From the NCBI GenBank assembly GCA_009760855.2, contig WPIO01000010.1:8055001-8119000 (forward strand): DNA of 64,000 nt, given 5' to 3'. The stretch comes from Cristatella mucedo (taxonomy: Eukaryota > Bryozoa > Phylactolaemata > Cristatellidae). The notes beneath the pieces are model-generated. The model had not been told where the DNA came from. It was given only the letters and a program-made list of their open reading frames with translations, and made no database searches. Position 1 is the first letter of the stretch. Each line of letters opens with the position of its first letter. Shown one piece after another: positions 13,297-24,581 of the stretch. Both the position numbers and the translations under genes were made by a program.

Positions 13297-13905
13297 CCAT
13301 GTTATGAAGCTGAAAATAGGCAGATTTGACTGTGGAGCTGATATGGTCGTCTAACGAGAGGCCGATTTGGAACATGACACCTAGATTTCGAGCCGATTCA
13401 ACAGGAGATATGCTGGCAGAGCCAATTTTGAGCGTCAGCCTTTCCAATTTGTGAATCACACTGGGTTTGCCCATAACTAGTAAGTTAGTTTTTATCATTT
13501 AGTTTTAGAAAATTTGCTGCCATCCATGTGCGGATGTCATCCATACATGCAGCAAGTGAGTTGAGCGAATTTGAGGTGCTCGAAGGCTGGGAGGAATCAA
13601 AGCAAAGGTACAACTGAGTGTCATCCGCATAGAAGTGAAAGCCTAGATTGTGCTTGGCAATCACCTCAGCAAGAGGGAGAGTGTAAACCGTGAAAAGAAC
13701 CGGACCTAGCACGGAGCCCTGAGGTACCCCATATTTCAGAAGTACCTCAGGTGATCTTTGTCTATTCACGTCAATAATCTGGAGTCTCCCAATGAGATAG
13801 GACCTGAACCACTGCAGAGCAGTGCCAGTGATGCCCAGGCGAGATGAGAGGCGCTCTAGAAGAACTTTTTGATCGATGGTATCAAAAGCTGCCGAAAGAT
13901 CGAGC
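13297..13905 (-). mobile_element. L2 LINE internal fragment
   Basis: Reverse transcriptase core only, read from 13905: [24 protein letters not shown] and FYADDTQLYLCFD. The fragment begins and ends abruptly, with neither 3' tail nor 5' region. It is closely similar to the copy at 6982-9070. Confidence 0.92.
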
Positions 13906-14019
13906 AATATAATTACATAAAAGCGTAGACTGCTGGCTCATCAATATGGCGAAAGAGAGAGCCACGGAAAGCGTCGTGGATCATCAAGGGGTGATTAATG
14001 TGTAATTAGAATGCATTTG

Positions 14020-14547
14020 AATAGCGCTCTCAGAGAACTTAATCTCTTTCTAAGCACTTTACATGTGCTGTAAGAAAGCATGATCGAGTGATTATTGGTA
14101 AAATGCAACAACGTCAACATGCCTATTATGTTTGGAGTTGATATGCACTGTCAAAATGTATAACATGGTCAGTGGTAGCATACATGATGTCAGCACGAAG
14201 AAGCACACGAAGAACGAATCATGACGACCCATTAAATGCTGTGATAAACAGGTGCGTTTTAAGCTTCTTTTTAAATTCCATCAATTCAGGGGATGACATT
14301 ACGTCAGTCACGATTGAATTACAGGCTTTGAGACCATACGAGCTAAAAGGCATGGCTTCCAACAGATTTGAGGTTCGTTAGTTAGTTTTATCATCATTCG
14401 ATTTAAAAAAAACTTGCCACCATCCATATGCGGATGTCATCAATACATGCACCAAGTGAGTTGAGAAATTCGACGTGCTGGAGGGCCGGGAGGGATCCAA
14501 GCAGAGGTACAACTGAGTGTCATCCGCATAGAAGTGAATGCCGAGCT
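14020..14547 (-). mobile_element. L2 LINE, 3' part with internal deletion
   Basis: Starting from the 3' tail motif (GAGAACTTAATCTCTTTCTA near 14034), the copy runs to 14375, where it jumps to sequence that lies about 560 bases further in the long copy, and continues to the SINE inserted at 14548. Confidence 0.85.
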
Positions 14548-14718
14548 GGGTTGGTCCAGCGGTTAAGGTGCTCGCCCCGACTTAGGTCTGGCTGAGGTCG
14601 TGTGCTCGAGCCCTGAGGCATATGTGAAGCGCCTGAATAGAGATTAAGTTCTCTTGGGGCGCTATACAAATGAATTTTATTTTTATTATTATTTATTATT
14701 TTATTTTATTTATAGAGC
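14548..14718 (+). mobile_element. tRNA-derived SINE with L2 tail, family A (nested in L2)
   Basis: The head has an A box (TGGTCCAGCGGTTAAGGTGC) and a B-box-like GTGCTCGAGCCCTG. The tail GAGATTAAGTTCTCTTGGGG, CGCTATACAAATG and ATT-rich DNA is near-identical to the 3' end of the L2 copies. It interrupts an L2 copy between GAAGTGAA and AGCCTAGATT, which are contiguous in other copies. Confidence 0.88.
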
Positions 14719-15090
14719 CTAGATTGTGCCTAGCAATCACATCGTCAAGAGTGAGAGTATAAACCGTGAAAAAACCGGACCAAGCACGGAGCCCTGCGGT
14801 ACTTCATATTTCAGAGGTACCTCATATGATCTTTGTCCATTCACATCAATACTCTGGAGTCTCCCACTGAGATAAGACCTGACCCACTGCACAGCAGTGC
14901 CAGTGATGTAGCTGAAAGTAGCCAGACTTGACTGTGGAGCTGCTTCGATCATCTAGTGAAAGGTCACATTGAAACAGGACACCTAGGTTTTGTGCAGATA
15001 AAGCAGGAGACGCTGGCAGAGCGGATTTTGATCGTTAAGCTTTCCAGTTTCTGGGTTAAACCTGGTTTGCCGGAAACTTATAAGTTGGTT
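14719..15090 (-). mobile_element. L2 LINE, continuation and rearranged piece
   Basis: From 14719 to about 14908 the interrupted L2 copy resumes (SIDVNGQRSYEVPLKYEVPQ on the minus strand). At 14909 it switches to sequence that belongs nearer the 3' end, so the second part is a separate or rearranged copy. Confidence 0.8.
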
Positions 15091-15703
15091 TTATCTGTGT
15101 GAGAAGTATGGTGATGACAAGATGATACTGCTAGCAATAACCCATGATTGAGCCTATTACTTCAGAGTATCTTCGCATCAATAGCAATTGATCAAGATAT
15201 GTAGCAAGGCAACTCTTAAATGCAGCTGTCCAACAACAGTTAATAGGTTAAGGAGAAAGATTGATGAGAGGGTTTCGCACATGCTCTGAATGAAGTCTCT
15301 TTTAATCCGGAAAAAAGCTCGTGATTTGCCCCCTGCAATAGCGTCTACTATTTGCTGTACATTAGTGCTGCAGCTGAGATCTAATTGATTATGGAATCTG
15401 GTCTTTAGTTTTCTGTTTTATGCTAAGCTAGCATTTTTGCTACAATTATTAGACGAATTAGCTTATGCTTCTCACTGTGCGGGTAGTATTTTTATCTGGT
15501 GAATTCACCTTAACCATATTTTACTTCCTTGTTCACTTTTAAAAGACAGCCGGAATCTCCGTGACGTGACCGTGAGAATGTAAATTCTCCGACGATTTCG
15601 CGTTGCTGTTGTGCTTGTAAATAAACATGCCAAGAGGATTTATAATTCTGCAGCCTATGAATGAAAAGTCCGTGTGGCTGATTCTAGATGAAGACGGAGA
15701 CAA
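15091..15703. other. No recognisable gene
   Basis: AT-rich sequence with one 110-codon minus frame (15539-15871) that runs into an L2 tail and has no motif I know. Confidence 0.4.
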
Positions 15704-15790
15704 ATAGATAATAATAACAATACATTGGTATAGCGCCCTCAGAGAATTGAATCTCTTTTCAGGCACTTTACAGAAGCTGTATTGAAAGGA
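15704..15790 (-). mobile_element. L2 LINE 3' tail
   Basis: Short tail fragment: ATAATAATAACAATAC, then the tail motif ending GGCACTTTACAGAAGCTGTA. Confidence 0.75.
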
Positions 15791-16955
15791 TCGATGTCTG
15801 TTGGCGACCGTCGGCGTACTGGAAGCCGCTTGGGCTTTCAGTGGTATATAGATAACTCTCCTGGGTAGCATCCACTTAGTTGTTATGGCTTTGATGTATC
15901 TCCGTCAGTGATGACTAATAGTCGGAGATACATACACAACATTAGGGCAGGCTGCTCCGGCTATGAACACGAGGAATGACACTTGGTAGCGCTTCCATGA
16001 TATCATCACTATCGAGTGGTTCTGCCTACGTGATAAATCTTGCATTACACATATTCTACGTCAAGGAATACTAGTCTGCTGATAACTGCCACGAATCTAA
16101 AGCTCGCGATGCTGTCTCCAAACGCAAGCTAGGAATTACGTTACTGCGAAATGCTCGGTTTCGGGAGCGAGCAGATCGTGAGAATAGCGGAAATCCATAA
16201 AATAAGGAGAGCTGAGCGATTGGCGTCTAGGAACAGAGATACAAAACAGGATGCTGAGAGCAAGAAGGCTTACTTCTACGTTTAGTAGGCTACGCTTACT
16301 TTAGTTCGTGTGTATGTATGTCCTAAGCTGGGATAGCCCAATTCCCGGATCAGTACGACTTCCTAGATTGGCCTGCTCAAGATTCCCTGACACCTTGGCC
16401 CTCCTTGATGAGTCTTGGCTAGCCCACTTTACCCAATCAGAGGGGAAAGTGGATGCAAATCTTCAGGTTACTATTGCCTGCCGACTGTGAGCACAACCTA
16501 GCAGCGGAACTTCCGCGGCGGCAGGGAAGCCCCTCCCCCGGTCGTCGTCATGTTGTGCCAGTTACTTATCTTCCAATGGGAGGGGGCTTGGTTGCAAGGG
16601 GGTTCTCTGGTTCGCATGCTACCTGCAACATTAAAGCCAAAGGCACCCTCGCAGACCAAGACGGAAATGATTGAAGCAGAACCTATTAAAGAAACCAATG
16701 AACAAAATGCTCTTGACTTTCAGGATCAGAGTTGCCCCCAGGACGGATCTGGCAACAAAACAATCCAAAGTCCTCGCCAAGAGAACCTTACTTCGGAACC
16801 TTACGTCGGAAAATTGACCTCAGGCGAAACGGTAGACCTGCGCGCTTGAAATTATGCTAGGCCCTCGAGCTGCTACTAGTGCGATAGCGGAGGTGCGTTG
16901 CTTGAGGTTCTGGAGCGTGCAAGTGTGGGCGGCAGTTTCACAGGAAGCATAGGAT
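15791..16955. other. No recognisable gene
   Basis: A 99-codon hydrophilic plus frame (16550-16849) and a 60-codon frame (16308-16490) have no known motif. An inverted pair CATCACTGACGGAGATACAT/CATCAGTGATGACTAATAGT-like lies near 15890-15930. Confidence 0.35.
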
Positions 16956-17171
16956 TGTAACGCCGAAGGCTCGGCGGGGTAAGCTTGACCTGCCGCTTAC
17001 CTAGCGGCGTAGCCTATCGCCTAATGCCGTTCGGTGCGCGCCTACGCGCAATAAGCTGGCCGCCACGAAACGAGCGTTTCTGGCGCTGACCTGCTTACCG
17101 TTACTAAAGGGGGTCGTGAGTCCGCGGCGTGAATTGGAAACAAGACACACAAATTGGGGATTTTACTGAAC

Positions 17172-17177
17172 TTTATT
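17172..17177 (-). terminator. LTR poly(A) signal
   Basis: AATAAA on the minus strand, about 220 bases before the 3' end of the solo LTR. Confidence 0.55.
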
Positions 17178-17227
17178 CGCAAGCGCACAAAGTCGCTGCG
17201 CGTCTAGTTCAGCTTTATCCCCACACT

Positions 17228-17580
17228 CCTCGCACGTTCAACACTCTTGCGGAGGGAATACTCCTCTACACTAAGCGCGACCCGGACCCTAAACCCTAAC
17301 CGGTGAACTAGGAATCCGTTCCCACCTGTGCCGAGGGAATACCCCAAACACGCCAACTTAAACACTCGAGCGGAGGGAGTACTTCTCCACACTGAAGTGC
17401 GAACCGGAGTCTAAACCCTACCCGGTGAACTAGAACTCGGTTTCCACCAGTGCGACCGGAATACTCCACACACGCCAACTCAAGCACTCCTGCGGAGGAA
17501 ACACTTCTCCACACTGAAGCGCGACCCGGAGCCTAAACCCTACCCGGTGAACTAGAGCTCCACACACGCCAACTACGCCT
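17228..17580. repeat. Tandem repeat, period about 122 bp, three copies
   Basis: The anchor TAAACCCTA-CCGGTGAACTAG occurs at 17290, 17412 and 17534, and GCGGAGG-A-TACTTCTC-ACACT at about 17250, 17371 and 17493. Copies differ by about one base in ten. It lies inside the solo LTR. Confidence 0.9.
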
Positions 17581-17881
17581 AGCTCGCGCCGGCAAATCCC
17601 TATGCCGAGAGCACGTGCTAGCGCGCACACACACGACACAAAAGAAACACAAAACACGAAAGAACACACAAAATGCCAGCTCGGGCGCGATACGACCGTA
17701 TTCGGTGGGGTTCCACCGAATCCTCCTAGCGCTGTCTCGTCTTGTTCCGTCCATCGTCGGCGGACAGCCCGCCCTCCTCCCTCGCTTTTAGAGAAACGAG
17801 TGCCCGACGGCGTCGAGGCGCAGAGCCGGACCAAAGACAAAAGACACGAGGCAAAAGACCCAGAGCGAGCGTCGCTCGACT

Positions 17882-17889
17882 CTTAAATA
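17882..17889 (-). promoter_or_regulatory. LTR TATA-like box
   Basis: TATTTAAG on the minus strand, followed by a GC-rich start region (GTCGAGCGACGCTCGCTCTG). It sits about 400 bases from the 5' end of the LTR, where a U3/R boundary is expected. Confidence 0.5.
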
Positions 17890-18292
17890 CTTGGCTGAGA
17901 CAATGGGGCAAGAGCTTAGTGGTATTGGGCCCGGACACCTTGGCCCATTACGGAAAGGAATGACTACCGTTCCCAGGCCACTGGCAGGGCACCTCCGTCC
18001 AGCTTGAATGGCGAATGGGTTCCAGACGCTTCTTTCTTGGGAAGAGGGAAGGCGGGGGTTGACAGGCCAGCCAACATCTATCAGCAGCTTCCGCGAGTAT
18101 CGGACCAATTCTAAAGGCCGAATCGCCGCTGCTCGTCTCCGAGCTTCCTGGCCTGCTCCTAAGCGCTTCCTCTCTAACCGCACTGACGCTCCTCTCTGGC
18201 TCACTGCTCCAGGACAAAGGGGCTCTAGCCCGCCGCCGAACAGCTCTTGTTCGCACTAAAATTCAGCCAAAGCCAGCAGGGCGCTACAGGAT

Positions 18293-19270
18293 GAATTTCC
18301 GCATAACTCAAACCGATGGCCCCTAAGAAGCTAGCGGACTGCTACTCTCCCACGGCCCAAGTATTTGGCCAGGTGGTTATTCACGGTTTCAGTCGTATAG
18401 CAAGCTACAAGTCTTCAACAGAACTCGACGGGAGAAGGTTAGCCGGAATAAACGACTTTCGATTAGCGACAAAAATTAATGGGACAATCTGTACTTTCTA
18501 ACGAGCCGCCGGATTTCTGGCCTGCTTTTGGAGGTCAATTGCTGCCCTCTATGGAATGGAATTTATGGAATTTCTTGCACGACGCGAGGTAGTGGTTGAA
18601 ATACCATTTTTTATTTATACAATCTGGTATGTCTACATGCTTCTACTCTTGAGAAAGAAAGCCCACAAAAATTGCTCTCCCAAGAATTTGGAGAGAACCA
18701 ACTGACCGCTCGAACGACTGCTACTTCCACATGGTGGATGGATCCACCATGTGGTAGCAGTGTCGCCGTGGAAAGATCCACAGTGTCGCCGTGGAAAGAG
18801 CGAGCCAGCGCCATAGTATCCCACATTCCTTCCTCTATGGCCCCAGAGCCACACTACTACGTAGTTCGTCGTAGAGCCGGATGGTGTCCTGGTGGCCACG
18901 TAATAAATCCTGAAACGTTACAGGTCTGAGTCTTCGTCAGGCTACCAGCAGAGTTATGGCTGTTAAGTGGCCGTTTCTCTAGCTAGTTTTCTATGGCACA
19001 GCCCAAGTGGTAGGGACTTTGAGGTGGAAACCGTTAATGTTTTTCTTTCAGCGAGTAGTAATGCATCTGAGAAGAGAATAAGTTCTCAAAGAGCAAAATT
19101 CAAAATACATTATTTTTATAATTATTATTATAGCACAGTCCACATCATTTGTTTCGTACCGCAGAAAAACAAATTGAATCTCGCAAAGGAAAGATAAAAA
19201 TGAGGCTAAACCTTCTAATGGAAAAGCCTAACCTTGGACGTTGCCCAGCAGGTGACCCCAATTTACATAC
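18293..19270. other. No recognisable gene; inverted and tandem repeats
   Basis: Contains the 13-bp-stem palindrome and 23-bp tandem duplication at 18727-18803. Otherwise only short frames. Confidence 0.4.
18718..18803. repeat. Palindrome plus 23-bp direct repeat
   Basis: CCACATGGTGGAT (18727-18739), two bases, then its exact complement ATCCACCATGTGG (18742-18754), extended by CTGCTA/TAGCAG beyond a 3-base bulge. Next comes CAGTGTCGCCGTGGAAAGA, present at 18758 and again at 18781. Confidence 0.95.
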
Positions 19271-19274
19271 CCCC

Positions 19275-19560
19275 TTCAGGATAGGCAAGTAAGTAACGGA
19301 GTAGCAGTGAAAGACGGCTGGAAATAAATTGATGCAAGTGACCATAGGAGAGTTAGCACTATTTCTCGGAGTCGTGAAAGTGATTCACTCAGTCTAGCAC
19401 ACTCAATGCAAGTTATCTATCGCTAGCAGGCTTGTGACACAGAAGGGACAACTAATCTACTGCCAATGAGTGCTCGGGGTTCGAAGAGACTGACACTATT
19501 GCAACAGTTCAGCTAGGTATGATAAAAGCATTCTGTGTTGGCCTTATCCTGTAGGCTGTT
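19275..19560 (-). mobile_element. LINE family 2 fragment
   Basis: Diverged match to the 3' part of the LINE inside the hAT-like element, including TTGCAACAGTTCAGCTAGGT and the AAGACGGCTGGAAA segment. Confidence 0.6.
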
Positions 19561-19771
19561 GTTTGACCACGAGCCACCGAAGCTCTTCGTGAAAGGAGAT
19601 TAGTGGCTGAATTGTGAATCAACATACCAATTTAAGGACATATTAGAATAAGTGTAGAGGTTATACTGTAAAATCCGCAAACCCTGGGAATCTACAAAAA
19701 TCAGTTTTCAAAACAAGACATTTTTATAAAATTAATATATATTTCCACAAGGAAGGATTAGGTTAACTGAC

Positions 19772-19915
19772 TTTACAGCCTCATTTATGTAGCGGCAGGA
19801 GAACCTTAACGGCTATCGCCAACGCTTGCAGAGGACAATAAAGGATCGCCCACTGCAGGACTCGAACACACGACCCGGGTCGTGAAGAGTGAGCACCTTA
19901 CCTACTGGTAAGACT
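19772..19915 (-). mobile_element. tRNA-derived SINE, family B
   Basis: Read on the minus strand: an A-box-like AGGTAAGGTGCTCACTC, the perfect palindrome CACGACCCGGGTCGTG, a degenerate B box, then the family body GCGATAGCCGTTAAGGTTCT and CCGCTACATAAATGAGGCTG. Confidence 0.78.
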
Positions 19916-20735
19916 CTTGCGAAATTAATGTGAGGAAACAACAAATCTACCCAATTTTGCATGCTGCCACTTTGGTTAGCCTATTAAGTGTGGAAACGTG
20001 CAAAATTGGATTGGGGTGTTTGCCGGTTTCAGGTGAGTTCGGAAACAGTTGCAGTTTTCGAAAGATTTGCTAGGGCAATCAGAACTCGCCAACGGATGAA
20101 TTTTTTGGCAGTGCCAGGTATTCCTCCTCTAGGAAACTTCACCTTAACGAACCATGTCTGGAGCTAGTTCAGGAATGTTTAAGATTTGAGACTTATTTTT
20201 TGGGCCATCGCAAACACATTCAAAGCCTGGTTTTAGCAAAAAAGCGGCAGTACAGTTAAGGTGAGAAACAAGTAACTTAGTAACAAACAAACTTAGTAAC
20301 TACGTTCGTTTCCTGATGAAAAATAATACTGGTCTATATAAGCTGCTTTAGAAGTTTCGGCAAACACCAGAGATACCAAAACCATTCTGGTCTGCATGCA
20401 TTAAAAAGTTTTCATTGAGATTATGCGAAGGTAGTTTAATTAGTACATACATTTGACAAAGTAAAAGTTAAGACATAGGAAATAATTTAAAAATAATTCC
20501 TGGATTATCAGAAATCGTTTATATATGGTTGTTCCTATCCACCGATAATCGATTTCTTGCATCTCTCAACCAAGTCAAGACAAGGTTGTGACTGCTCAAA
20601 TTGCATGCTATAAAATCTTGATTACTGAAAAATTCCAGACACAGTTGCTATGATACATATGCCAAGTAAAATAAAAGTCCAGCACCATCACTTTACATTA
20701 TCATCATGCTCTTACTCAGAGTGCACACAAAAAAC
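19916..20735. other. No recognisable gene
   Basis: AT-rich DNA with no frame above 60 codons. Confidence 0.5.
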
Positions 20736-20737
20736 AC

Positions 20738-22558
20738 GACACCCGTGAACAAGATCGAGATGCACAATCCAAAAATGCTTATGTGAATGGTCAACCATCT
20801 CCTTAACCACTCACAGGTTAGCTCCTTACCTAGTGATCCCTATGATGATCTAGCTGATCGCTTCTCTAGCTTCTTTGTCAACAAGATAGACAAGATCCTA
20901 GAGTCCATCCCTACAATGGCGGCACCCCCTTGAAGCCCTGTCCCTCAATTTAATACAGCACCTCAATTTCTACATTCAAGGTCACTAGCGACCTCGCCCT
21001 GAAGTTAATATCCCAATCAAAAAGGCAACTAGTCCTCTGGACCCTATTCCCACTGTCCTGCTTCTACGATGCATTGATCTGCGGCTGCCATGCAAAACTA
21101 ACAGCATAATTATGTCATTAGCTTCAGGTCATGTCCCAGCACCTCTCAAAAAGGCTGTAATCAGGCCACTACTCACGAAAGCAACACTAGACCAAGAGAA
21201 CTTGAGCAGCTTCCACCCAGTCTCCTTTCTACCGTTTCTATCAAAGACACTAGAACGAGTCGTGGCAGCCCAGCTGAACTCATATATTGAAACTTCAAAC
21301 ATTCTCTAGTAAGTTCAAGTCTGGTTTTAGAGCTAATCAATCTACAGAGTCAGCATTGCTTCGGGTGTATAACGACCTACTTAGGAATGCAGACTTAGGT
21401 AGAGTATCTGAGCTTGTTTTGCTTGATCTTTCGGCAGGTTTTATACTATCGATCAGCAATGTCTTAAGCGCCTCTCATCTCGCATGGACATCACTGGCAC
21501 TGCATTGCAATGGTTCAGGTCCTATCTCAGTGGCAGACTCCAGATATTATCCAGATAGTCAATATCCAGTATTGATGTGAATGAACAAAGATCATCTGAG
21601 GAACCTGTGAAATATGGGGTACCTCAGGGCTCTGTCCTTGGTTCTGTTCTTGTCGCGGTTTATACTCCCCCTCTTGCCGATGTGATTGCCATGCACAATC
21701 TAGGCTTTCACTTTTATGTGGATGACACTCAGTTGTAATTCTGCGTTGATCCCTCCCAGCCAGAAATTGGAAAGGCTAACACTCAAAATCGGCTCTGCCA
21801 GTATATCTCCTGTTGACTTTCAGCTAAATAACATTGCTAAAATTCGGGCTTATTTAGACAGGGATACCACAGATAAATTGGTCCATGCATGTATGGCATC
21901 CCGTCTTGACTTCTGTAACTCACTGCTCGCTGGTCGACCGGCCTGTGCAATCAGGCAATTACAGCTGGTGCAAAACTCTGCAGCTATGCTTGTCTGTCGT
22001 GAGCGGCACAGTTGCCACATCACACCACTTCTCGCCGACCTGCACTGGCTCCCAGTCAAGCAATGCATCGACTTCAAGGTTTTGTCGCTCACTTTTAGAT
22101 CCCTTCATTCTTTGGCTCCAGCTACCTATCAGATTTACTGCCCCACCAGGCTAAGCATTGTACCACCTGCTTTCGGAATCTAACTGTTTACCTATACCTC
22201 GTACAAACCTCAAATCCTTTGGAGACCGTGCCTTTAGTTCGTATGCTCGCAAAGCCTGGGACTCTCCTCCGACTTGCGTCACGACATCCCCTGACTTGAC
22301 CACATTTAAAAAGAACTTAAAAACACACCTATTTAGGACAGCATTGAGTGGGTTCCTGTGATCTGCCCTTCATGTGCTTATGCATGCTGACCTGTGCATG
22401 TCACCTCTAACCCTGCTATTCCAGTTTTCTTTTTATTGAGCGTGCTACCACTAACCATTCAATTGTGATTCCTTTGCAGCAAATGTAGAGTGTCTAGAAA
22501 GAGAGTAAGTTCTTTGAGGGTGCTATATCAAATGTATTATTATTATTATTTATAGCCT
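20738..22558 (+). mobile_element. L2 LINE, long degenerate copy
   Basis: The plus strand reads the pre-RT region, KATLDQENLSSFHPVSFLPF, FKSGFRANQSTESALLRVYN, a decayed catalytic block, then ASRLDFCNSLLAGRPACAIR and [20 protein letters not shown], and ends in the tail with (ATT)n at about 22535-22555. Stops, frameshifts and a deletion between the catalytic block and 21760 make it inactive. Confidence 0.92.
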
Positions 22559-24190
22559 AGGGTCAATCTGCCGTGCAGACTGTTCTGAAGCACATCAGGC
22601 TGCTAGTTCATATAAAATGGCGACCGCTTGCATCAAGTTAACTGCAAATGCATACTGTCCCGGATCCCCCGATGGCTGTAGGGCTAGCTCCAGTGCTAGT
22701 GAGGCAGCACGAAAGACTCAGCCAGCACTTTCACTGCAAGTTCAGCTGCGGGAGTAAAGGAGCTTTGCTTCACTCGGCTGTCATACATTGCCGTGTCATG
22801 TGTCCCTCTGCTCATTGGCAACGAGAGGTCAAGCAATCCTAAGCTGATGAACGCGTTTCTCGCAGAGCAATCCTACTCCATGCCGACGGCATGCGACGTC
22901 TGGCTCTGCAGATCCCCACCTCCTGCAAGGGGAGTCGCCGGCCAAATTAGATCAGATCAGCAGCACGGTCTCATTCGTGGTTCTGGAACATGCAAAGCAT
23001 TCAAACAAGTCGGAGAGGAAGAGGCAAATTCATTCGTGATTAATGGCAAGGCATACTAACTACCGAGCGACGAGCTTATGAATGCAATAACCACAGTGCA
23101 TCTGATCGTGGCTCTGCAATTCCAGATGCCAAGTGTAGAAACTATCAACCTCGACATTAAGCAGGAAGGCTGCTTCGTTCTCGTATCAGTATCTTCACAT
23201 TACACGACAGACCCGGCCGTAACTGGTGTACTGGCCCGCTGCAGCATCATGTAGGCGTCTGAATACGTGTATTTGAGCTGCTTCGGTGTTCTACGTGGCG
23301 TTACGTACCTGCCGTTAGGGAGAATCTCCAACTACACCCTTCCCTTCCGTACCTGATCGCACCGACGTCTTGCTATTTTGGCACTGAAGGCAAAGCCTGA
23401 GCACCGCGAGCTGAGAGTGTGCACTGTGAGAGAAAGGCTTCTCTCGTGTCTTAGATCTGTGCAGGCGCTAATTAACCCAACTAGTGCTGCAGTCAGCTTA
23501 ACTGCAATTTCATGTCACGATCACATCTTGTTGGGTCTGTTGGACTGTGTGACAGCTTCTGCTCCGGCAGAATTTGCCGAAAGAAAACAGCAGACCCATT
23601 AAGAGGCTTTCATATTCTATCTGGCCATCATGATCACTAGCACTCGCATGGTTTCTTGCGATTTGTAATATACTGCCATATTCTTGATTTATTCAAGCTG
23701 GTGTGTGCAACTGCTCAAACATTTATTCAGACAGAACAATGGCGACGATGATGTGCAACTGCTCACACATTTACTCATACACAACACATCTATGCGGCTA
23801 TAATCGAAAATCACATGGTTGGGGACAACACAACGGAGAATAAAGTATTCAAGGAGATCGAAAACCTATACATGCTAAGCTATATTTCCCAAGCAGCGAT
23901 GCCACCAGTATGCCATAATTATCCTGCAGCAGAATAGCGCCCCCTGCAGCATGACTTGTGACATCATTTATTTCAGACCAACCATGGCATGATGGAGAAA
24001 CAAATAGATAATTTATTCTTAAAAAATGGTCATCGGGCCAAGATCACAAGCAATGTACATATTGTAACCACAGGGCCAGCTATTCAAGACAAAGGTAGAG
24101 TCAGTGATCAACATCAGTGGACATGAATGTCGGCCAAGGCTCCTGAGACGTAAAATTCAACATCGTTCCCACAAAGCTGGGCATCGCCGG
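22559..24190. other. No recognisable gene
   Basis: Short frames only (22648-22842, 22793-23059, 23378-23602), none with motifs. It lies downstream of VPS28 and between it and the L2 copy. Confidence 0.45.
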
Positions 24191-24197
24191 CATGCCA

Positions 24198-24203
24198 TTT
24201 ATT
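24198..24203 (-). terminator. Candidate VPS28 poly(A) signal
   Basis: AATAAA on the minus strand, about 260 bases beyond the VPS28 stop codon; a plausible 3'-end signal. Another TTTATT on the plus strand lies near 24011, so the choice is not certain. Confidence 0.45.
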
Positions 24204-24460
24204 TCAGTGCATAACATTTGCAAATGCTGTTGTCTGGGAAGTCGACAAGCGATGGTACGGGTAGTTAGTTCTTCAATCAAAAGAGCTTTTGCTACTCAAG
24301 CTAAAGCAAGCAAAAGCTCTAGTAGTTTCTTTGGTAGTTCAAGGTGCCATTCGGATGCATTGCAAATTCAAAGTCAGGACGCAATGGGGCATCCAGTTCG
24401 TTAAGCATCGTAAGTCCTGAGAGTAATACGATGTTTGCAGTCCATACTGAACAGGCACAG

Positions 24461-24581
24461 CTAAACACTATGAAGGACTCGATTGAAAGATGTATACGAT
24501 GCATCAAGATCAAACAGGAGCTGGCGAACTTGTGTGTCAGACAACTCATCATGTGCTTGCATTTGACTCAGCGTTGTAAGC
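24461..24581 (-). CDS. VPS28: VPS28 terminal exon with stop
   Basis: This 121-nt exon encodes [15 protein letters not shown], then [20 protein letters not shown], then LHSV and a TAG stop. The acceptor is TGTATATTTTCAG. The QVRQLLFDL and FNR-LH motifs mark the end of VPS28, and the stop falls one residue beyond the human C-terminus. A longer open frame overlaps it in another phase and is a shadow. Confidence 0.95.

Larger units (their letters stand above)
16956..18288 (-). mobile_element. Solo LTR of an LTR retrotransposon
   Basis: A 1333-bp unit reads on the minus strand from TGTAGCGCC to GGCGTTACA, i.e. TG...CA ends with imperfect short inverted termini. It is flanked by the 4-bp direct repeat GGAT (16952-16955 and 18289-18292), the usual size for Ty3/Gypsy-type insertions. 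A TATA-like TATTTAAG lies at 17889-17882 and an AATAAA at 17177-17172 in the same orientation, giving a U3-R-U5 layout with an unusually long stretch between them. A 122-bp tandem repeat lies in that stretch. No internal coding region adjoins either side, hence solo. The frames within are not credible genes. Confidence 0.78.

Noticed and set aside
17430-17840. 136-codon minus frame in the LTR
   Set aside because: Runs through the 122-bp tandem repeats of the solo LTR; the Cys/Val-rich product has no motif.
24319-24552. 77-codon minus frame (NELDAPLRPDFEFAMHPNG)
   Set aside because: It overlaps the VPS28 terminal exon in another phase and has no motif. A brief resemblance to the VPS28 tail was dropped once the real exon was found.
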